Positions 5,300 to 9,125 of a DNA stretch of 9,125 bases are shown in pieces. Position numbers and translations under genes: made by a program. Location: contig JAXHSV010000122.1 in NCBI GenBank assembly GCA_034190305.1, forward strand, positions 1-9,125. Reading direction: 5' to 3'. Within the stretch, counting starts at the first letter, position 1, and the number at the start of each line of letters is the position of its first letter. The notes below the pieces were generated by a model that searched no databases, was not told where the DNA came from, and saw only the letters and a program-made list of their open reading frames with translations. Source of the DNA: JAUWNJ01 sp034190305 (GTDB lineage: Bacteria; Planctomycetota; Phycisphaerae; SM23-33).

Positions 5300-6145
5300 T
5301 TATTCCGCCCGTTTTCCAATTACGACGATGCCGAGGTTATCGGCCAGGGCGAGCGTGTCGGTTTTGTCGAGGATGATGGTCCTTCCGGCTTCGAGGACCA
5401 GGCAGGCAGCTCCGGCGGATTTGAGGGCCCGGATCGTCTCCGGTCCGACGGTGGGCACGTCGAATCGCATGTCCTGATTCGGCCGGGCGACCTTCACCAG
5501 CACCCACCCGCCGGAGCGGCAAAGCCGACCCGCGCGGGCGATCATCTCGTCGGTACCCTCCATCGCCTCGACGGCGATTATGTCGCGCTCCTTGACTGCT
5601 ACAGACTGTCCTACGTCCAGCGAGGCGCTCCGACGGGCGATATCGAAACCGAAGTCCGCATCGACCTGGGCCGACTTCGACGGCGGCGTTTGGGTCATCA
5701 GGCCTTCATCGGCAAGGTGCTCGGCGCAATATTCGACGCTTGACATAAGTTCGATACCCTCCCTCAAAAGTTCGTCCGCCACCGCCAGCAGCACGGCGTT
5801 GTCGCGTTTGTCATGTCGCAGCCGACCATACCAAAGCCGGGCGGTGCGCAAATCAGGCAGGTATCGCAGCAGTCGCAGCGGCGAATACATGTTCGCCTTT
5901 CGCACGCCGCCGGCCAGCACCGCCTCCCGGACGCCGCGCCTGCGAAGCAGTCGAATCCACCGACCCATGCGGGTGATGCCCGCCCAGTCGAACTCGTCCG
6001 CCAGGCTGCGAAGGAGCGGTTCGGCCTGGCCTCGAATACCAATGACCACCAACGGCCGACCTGTCCGGCGCATGCCGTCGGCAATCAGCACGGGCAATCG
6101 CCCGGCCCCGGCAATAAGACCCAATGGTTCCGCTTCGTTGACCAC
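5300..6145 (-). CDS. lpxI: UDP-2,3-diacylglucosamine pyrophosphatase LpxI (DUF1009 family)
   Basis: LpxI hydrolyses UDP-2,3-diacylglucosamine to lipid X (2,3-diacylglucosamine 1-phosphate) and UMP in lipid A synthesis. It replaces LpxH in alphaproteobacteria and several other phyla. The 281-aa length matches the family. The N-terminal domain opens with LGLIAGAGRLPVLIA and contains VLAGGVRK. The C-terminal catalytic domain shows SVAVKERDIIAVEAMEGTD, the SGGWVLVKVARPNQDMRFD segment with its conserved K-x-x-x-P-x-Q-D-x-R-x-D pattern, and VPTVGPETI. The start is a GTG at 6145; the frame closes upstream with no other usual start codon. It follows lpxD after 62 bases on the same strand, so co-transcription is likely. 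This is the next enzymatic step but one after LpxD action on the same substrate pool. Confidence 0.93.
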   Translation of the reverse strand: MVNEAEPLGLIAGAGRLPVLIADGMRRTGRPLVVIGIRGQAEPLLRSLADEFDWAGITRMGRWIRLLRRRGVREAVLAGGVRKANMYSPLRLLRYLPDLRTARLWYGRLRHDKRDNAVLLAVADELLREGIELMSSVEYCAEHLADEGLMTQTPPSKSAQVDADFGFDIARRSASLDVGQSVAVKERDIIAVEAMEGTDEMIARAGRLCRSGGWVLVKVARPNQDMRFDVPTVGPETIRALKSAGAACLVLEAGRTIILDKTDTLALADNLGIVVIGKRAE

Positions 6146-6207
6146 AGGCAGTTCGACCCTGCTAAGTAAAAAATGTTAAATGCCAAACGCTTTGCCCCGA
6201 AGGTTTT

Positions 6208-7266
6208 TCATTCAGCATTTGTCGTTTTATTTTTCAGTTCGGCGATCTCGGCTTCGAGTTTCATGAGCGTCCGGCGCAAATCCGGCAGCCTGGACATGAC
6301 CGAGAACATTCGTCGCGCCTGAGCCAGGGGAACCGCCGGGGCGCCGAGGACTTCCTTTCCGTCGGGCACGTCGCTTGTTACGCCGGCCTTTGCGCCGATG
6401 CGAACGTTGTTGCCGATTTTCAAATGTCCGACGACGCCGGCCTGACCGGCCAGGGCGCAGTAATCGCCTATCGTCGTCGAACCGGCTACGCCGACCTGTG
6501 CGACGAACAGGCAACCCTTTCCGACCTTCGTACCGTGACCGATGGTTACGAGGTTGGAGAATTTCGTACCGTCGCCGATAACGGTCGCGCCCATTGTGGC
6601 CCGGTCGATCGCGCAACAAGCGCCGATCTCCACGTCGTCGCCGATTTCGACCCAACCGGCCTGGGGTATCTTCTCGTGCCTTCCGGCGTGCGTGGCGTAT
6701 CCGAAACCGTCCTCACCGACGACCGTACCGGCGTGGATCGTTACCCTCTCGCCGAGGACCGTACCGTCATACAGGACGACGTTGGGATACAATATGCAGC
6801 CGCGCCCGATCCGGCAGTCCGGGCCGACGAATACACCCGGATAAAGCACGGCGCCTGCGCCGATTTGTGCACCCGCCTCGACGGTAACAAACTGCGCCAC
6901 GGATACATCCTCCGCCACTTTCGCGCCGGGGTCGATTCGGGCTGACGGGTCTATTCCGCTGAAAGGATGCCTGCGGAAGCCATACAGGGCCACCATCGCC
7001 TCCCGGAAGGCGAAATAGGGGTCCGCGCAGCGAATGAGGTTTTCTCCGGGCCCACCGTAGTCCTCCGCCACAATCACCGCCGCCGCTTTGGTCTTAGCCA
7101 TGAACCGCTCGTAGCGGACATTTGCCAGGAAGGCGACCTCATCGGCGCCGGCTTCGGTCAGGGCGCCGACGCCGCGAACGACTTTCTCTACATCGCCCGT
7201 CAGAGACCCGCCGAGCAGGTCGGCAAGTTCGCCCAGCGTGATTTCCTTTGTTTTGCAATCGCTCAT
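6208..7266 (-). CDS. lpxD: UDP-3-O-acylglucosamine N-acyltransferase LpxD
   Basis: LpxD transfers a hydroxyacyl chain from acyl carrier protein to the 2-amine of UDP-3-O-acylglucosamine, the third step of lipid A synthesis. The 352-aa protein has the expected three parts: an N-terminal uridine-binding domain (residues 8-100) with FLANVRY and the ADPYFAF motif, a left-handed parallel beta-helix of hexapeptide repeats (about 108-300) including GEDGFGY (184-190) and NLVTIGHGT with the presumed catalytic H244, and a C-terminal helical segment (about 312-345). The start at 7266 is chosen over an in-frame ATG at 7296 because the upstream small ORF stops with TGA overlapping this ATG (ATGA), the normal layout of translational coupling. 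It is close to the family's usual length of about 340. The 3' end contains AATGCTGAATGA, also seen near the assembly gap. Confidence 0.94.
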   Translation of the reverse strand: MSDCKTKEITLGELADLLGGSLTGDVEKVVRGVGALTEAGADEVAFLANVRYERFMAKTKAAAVIVAEDYGGPGENLIRCADPYFAFREAMVALYGFRRHPFSGIDPSARIDPGAKVAEDVSVAQFVTVEAGAQIGAGAVLYPGVFVGPDCRIGRGCILYPNVVLYDGTVLGERVTIHAGTVVGEDGFGYATHAGRHEKIPQAGWVEIGDDVEIGACCAIDRATMGATVIGDGTKFSNLVTIGHGTKVGKGCLFVAQVGVAGSTTIGDYCALAGQAGVVGHLKIGNNVRIGAKAGVTSDVPDGKEVLGAPAVPLAQARRMFSVMSRLPDLRRTLMKLEAEIAELKNKTTNAE

Positions 7267-7481
7267 AACGGCGTGAGGGTAGTAACTTCGGGCCATTCAG
7301 TCAAGCAGGCGTTGGGAAGGAAGGCGGCGGGACAGGACAGGTTGTCAAAGACGTACGCGTGAATGTAGCCGCGATTGTCTTTGCGGATATGCTTTGAACC
7401 GTCGGCGAAGTACGCCGGTTCCACGCGGTCACAGGCTTTGTCGATGCGTTTTTGCGCCGGTTCGGAATCGTTGGGAGCCAT
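7263..7481 (-). CDS. Small protein of unknown function, translationally coupled to lpxD
   Basis: I do not recognise this 72-aa protein. It is supported by its ATGA overlap with lpxD, by its position as first gene of the lpxD-lpxI operon, and by ordinary protein-like composition. The C-terminal half is rich in aromatic and polar residues (YFADGSKHIRK, RGYIHAYVFDNL) and ends in AAFLPNACLTEWPEVTTL. There is no signal peptide, membrane segment or coiled coil, and it has three cysteines. The first dozen codons overlap the 10-bp tandem repeat at 7461-7510, so the true start could lie elsewhere. No Shine-Dalgarno precedes the ATG at 7481. A function tied to lipid A synthesis is only suggested by position, and a chance ORF cannot be excluded. 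Confidence 0.55.
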   Translation of the reverse strand: MAPNDSEPAQKRIDKACDRVEPAYFADGSKHIRKDNRGYIHAYVFDNLSCPAAFLPNACLTEWPEVTTLTPL

Positions 7482-7510
7482 TGGGAACCGTTCGGACCAA
7501 TAGGGTTCGG
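7461..7510. repeat. Degenerate tandem repeat with 10-bp period in the divergent lpx/der region
   Basis: Five consecutive 10-base blocks follow a shared pattern TTSGGANCCR: TTCGGAATCG, TTGGGAGCCA, TTGGGAACCG, TTCGGACCAA and the weaker TAGGGTTCGG. The period equals about one helical turn, so all copies face the same side of DNA. It overlaps the start of the small ORF and lies 60-110 bases upstream of der. It could be an array of operator half-sites or a simple expanded repeat. Confidence 0.5.
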
Positions 7511-7570
7511 TTCACGGACATATGTAATCGAACCTTTTATACAGGCATCAAAACGTGTACAACATCCGGC
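7482..7570. promoter_or_regulatory. Divergent intergenic region between the lpx operon and der
   Basis: These 89 bases must hold at least the start signals of both transcripts. On the minus strand TATAAA (7541-7536) is a fair -10 box, but no good -35 is at the right distance. On the plus strand CGGACA (7515-7520) and TATACA (7538-7543) have a 17-base spacer but only four matches each. An inverted repeat GGTTCG (7504-7509) / CGAACC (7529-7534) encloses the first of these boxes and abuts TTTTAT. No single promoter is convincing. Confidence 0.3.
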
Positions 7571-8932
7571 ATGAGTCTTCCTATGGTTGCCATTGTGGGC
7601 CGGCCTAACGTCGGAAAGAGCAGCCTGCTGAACTGTCTGACCGGCAGGCGGATCGCTATCGTCGATGCGACGCCGGGAGTTACGCGCGACCGGATAAGCG
7701 CGCCGCTGCCGATCTGTACCGAGCCTGAAAAGTACGTCGAACTGGTCGATACCGGCGGGTACGGAATCGAAGATACCGACGACCTTACCGCCCACGTTAC
7801 CAGCCAGATTGATTATGCCATGTCCACAGCGGCGCTTATTTTGTTCGTGGTCGATGCCCGCGAAGGCGTAACGCCGCTGGACAAATCCGTAGCCAAGCGG
7901 CTCCGCCACGCCGACAGGCCGGTTATCCTCGTGGCCAACAAGGTCGATTCGCCCAGGGCTGAGACCGAACTGGGCGAGTTACACGCCCTCGGTTTCGGCG
8001 AGCCGGTGGTTATATCGGCCACCCATCAACTGGGCACCAATTCGCTCATGGAAAGGATTTCCGAGCTCGCCGGCTCCGCCGCCCGGACCGACGACGAACC
8101 GATTATGAAATTCGCCATCGTCGGGAAGCGAAACGTCGGAAAGAGTACCTTTATCAACACGCTGGCGGGATCCGATCGAGTTATCGTCTCGGAGGTTCCC
8201 GGAACGACGCGCGACAGCGTGGACGTGCGGTTCGAGATGGACGCCCAGGCGGGCGGCAGTATGGCCGGCAAGAGCCTTGTGGGTATAGACACCGCCGGGG
8301 TCCGCAAGCGAAGCAAACTCGCCGACGACATTGAATTTTACAGCCGGCACCGCGCGTTGCGGAGCATCCGCCGGGCGGACGTGGTAATGCTGATGTTCGA
8401 CGCGACCGAGCCGGTCGGAAAGGTGGAAAAGCAACTGGCAGATTACATTAGCGGCCTTTACAAACCAACCGTCTTCGTCGTCAACAAGTGGGACCTCGTT
8501 CCGGACGGCGTTACGCGGGACGAATACGGGCCTTATCTGACTCGCGCTTTGCCGGGTCTGTCTTACGCCCCGATTGTCTTTACGCGTGCAACCGACGGCG
8601 AGGGCGTTCGTGAGGCAGTGGCGCTGGCGGGAGAACTGTTCGAGCAGGCGCGCCTGCGGGTGCCGACGGCTGAATTAAACACCGCCATGGAAGAGATATT
8701 GGCGCACCACTCGCCGCGTTCGAAACATACGGGCAGGCCTGCGAAGATTTACTACGTTACGCAGATAGCGACCGCCCCGCCGACACTGGCTGCCTTCGTC
8801 AACAATGCCGACTCCTTCGAACCGACCTTCCGGCGATACCTCATCAACCAACTCCGCCTTCGTCTGCCGTTCCCGGAAGTACCCATCCGCCTGATCTTCC
8901 GCCCCAAAGCGACACGGACGTTCGACTCGTGA
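7571..8932 (+). CDS. der: Ribosome-associated GTPase Der (EngA)
   Basis: Der is an essential double-GTPase that acts in maturation of the 50S ribosomal subunit. The 453-aa protein has both G domains and the C-terminal KH-like domain. The first G domain (residues 4-165) has GRPNVGKS (10-17), PGVTRD (35-40), DTGG (60-63), NKVD (123-126) and SAT (149-151). The second (178-350) has GKRNVGKS (185-192), PGTTRD (210-215), DTAG (240-243) and NKWD (305-308). Its G5 position reads TRA where SA is usual. The KH-like domain (about 360-450) ends with FPEVPIRLIFR, the common family finish. The ATG at 7571 starts six residues before the first strand and gives the normal length. An upstream extension in the same frame to 7394 adds no family sequence and crosses the tandem repeat. 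No Shine-Dalgarno is visible. It diverges from the lpx operon. Confidence 0.96.
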   Translation: MSLPMVAIVGRPNVGKSSLLNCLTGRRIAIVDATPGVTRDRISAPLPICTEPEKYVELVDTGGYGIEDTDDLTAHVTSQIDYAMSTAALILFVVDAREGVTPLDKSVAKRLRHADRPVILVANKVDSPRAETELGELHALGFGEPVVISATHQLGTNSLMERISELAGSAARTDDEPIMKFAIVGKRNVGKSTFINTLAGSDRVIVSEVPGTTRDSVDVRFEMDAQAGGSMAGKSLVGIDTAGVRKRSKLADDIEFYSRHRALRSIRRADVVMLMFDATEPVGKVEKQLADYISGLYKPTVFVVNKWDLVPDGVTRDEYGPYLTRALPGLSYAPIVFTRATDGEGVREAVALAGELFEQARLRVPTAELNTAMEEILAHHSPRSKHTGRPAKIYYVTQIATAPPTLAAFVNNADSFEPTFRRYLINQLRLRLPFPEVPIRLIFRPKATRTFDS

Positions 8933-8966
8933 TTTTTTCACGAACCCCCGACGCGCACCTTCAATC

Positions 8967-9125
8967 TTACCGCAGCGACATCACGCGGAAGACCTCCTCC
9001 AGTGTTATTTCGCCGGCGGCTGCACGGCGGATACCGTCGGCGGCCATGGTGGTCATGCCGCCACGCACGGCGATTGCACGCATCTCGTCCACTGACGCAC
9101 CACTCCGCAAGGCCTGGCTTATCTC
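8967..9125 (-). CDS. GspE/PulE/PilB-family secretion or pilus ATPase, C-terminal 52 residues (5' part outside window)
   Basis: A minus-strand frame runs from the window edge to TAA at 8969-8967. It reads EISQALRSGASVDEMRAIAV, then RGGMTTMAADGIRRAAAGEI, then TLEEVFRVMSLR. This is the typical last segment of the type II secretion/type IV pilus assembly ATPases, where a G-M-x-T-x-x-x-D-G motif is followed by a helix, then G-x-T-x-x-E-V-x-R-V at the end. The Walker and His-box motifs that define the ATPase lie outside the window, so GspE and PilB cannot be told apart. It converges with der, leaving 34 bases between the stops. Confidence 0.82.
   Translation of the reverse strand, partial: EISQALRSGASVDEMRAIAVRGGMTTMAADGIRRAAAGEITLEEVFRVMSLR

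Noticed and set aside
6375..6945. Plus-strand open frames opposite lpxD, some Arg-rich
   Set aside because: These are reverse-frame shadows of the GC-rich hexapeptide repeats in lpxD.
7394..7570. Upstream extension of der by 59 codons
   Set aside because: The added residues do not match Der, cross the tandem repeat and the divergent promoter region, and would make the protein unusually long.
7301..7909. Minus-strand open frame of 202 codons across the 5' part of der
   Set aside because: It is antisense to the Der GTPase domain and overlaps the better supported small ORF in another frame.
8928..8942. CGTGA-TTTTT-TCACG inverted repeat at the der stop as a terminator
   Set aside because: The stem is only 5 bp with the T-run in the loop; too weak to call a terminator.
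1..9125. CRISPR array, tRNA, insertion sequence ends or transposase
   Set aside because: No regularly spaced repeats, no cloverleaf and no transposase-like frame were seen in the window.

Overview
The window looks like a chromosomal piece of a Gram-negative bacterium, most likely a planctomycete (Phycisphaerae-like). This is an inference. It rests on two lipid A genes (lpxD and a Caulobacter-type lpxI), a GspE/PilB-type secretion ATPase, start codons that mostly lack Shine-Dalgarno sequences, and GC-rich coding DNA with palindromic intergenic repeats. No rRNA, tRNA or CRISPR array was seen. A block of exactly 100 N (1910-2009) is a scaffold gap, so the join across it is not proven.

Layout: 1-330 is non-coding. 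It holds one isolated hairpin, a good sigma70-like promoter and two adjacent related palindromes in opposite orientation. Next is a lipoprotein of the alkaline phosphatase/phosphodiesterase superfamily (331 to the gap), followed on the same strand by a membrane-anchored GH113-type glycoside hydrolase (2026-3222). Both products are predicted to work outside the cytoplasmic membrane.

From 3223 to about 5299 the character changes. The DNA becomes more AT-rich towards its right half, and all recognisable genes lie on the minus strand. There is a short DUF2283 remnant, a NYN-domain (PIN-like) RNase with its own near-consensus promoter, a 343-base gene-free stretch with repeats and a possible methyltransferase tail remnant, and a PD-(D/E)XK plus DUF5655 nuclease-like protein. 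The latter has the only clear Shine-Dalgarno in the window. A low-complexity ACACAGAG-type repeat closes the block. This looks like a small, partly decayed accessory (possibly defence-related) insertion between the GH113 gene and the lpx operon.

From 5300 to 7481 a minus-strand operon reads small unknown protein (72 aa), lpxD, lpxI. The small ORF and lpxD overlap by ATGA, which fixes the lpxD start at 7266. LpxD makes the diacylated UDP-glucosamine and LpxI hydrolyses it to lipid X, so the pair covers two steps of lipid A synthesis, with LpxA/LpxC and LpxB expected elsewhere. Divergent from this operon is der (7571-8932), the double-GTPase ribosome assembly factor. The region between carries a degenerate tandem repeat with a 10-bp period. 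The window ends with the last 52 codons of a minus-strand GspE/PulE/PilB-family ATPase, convergent with der.
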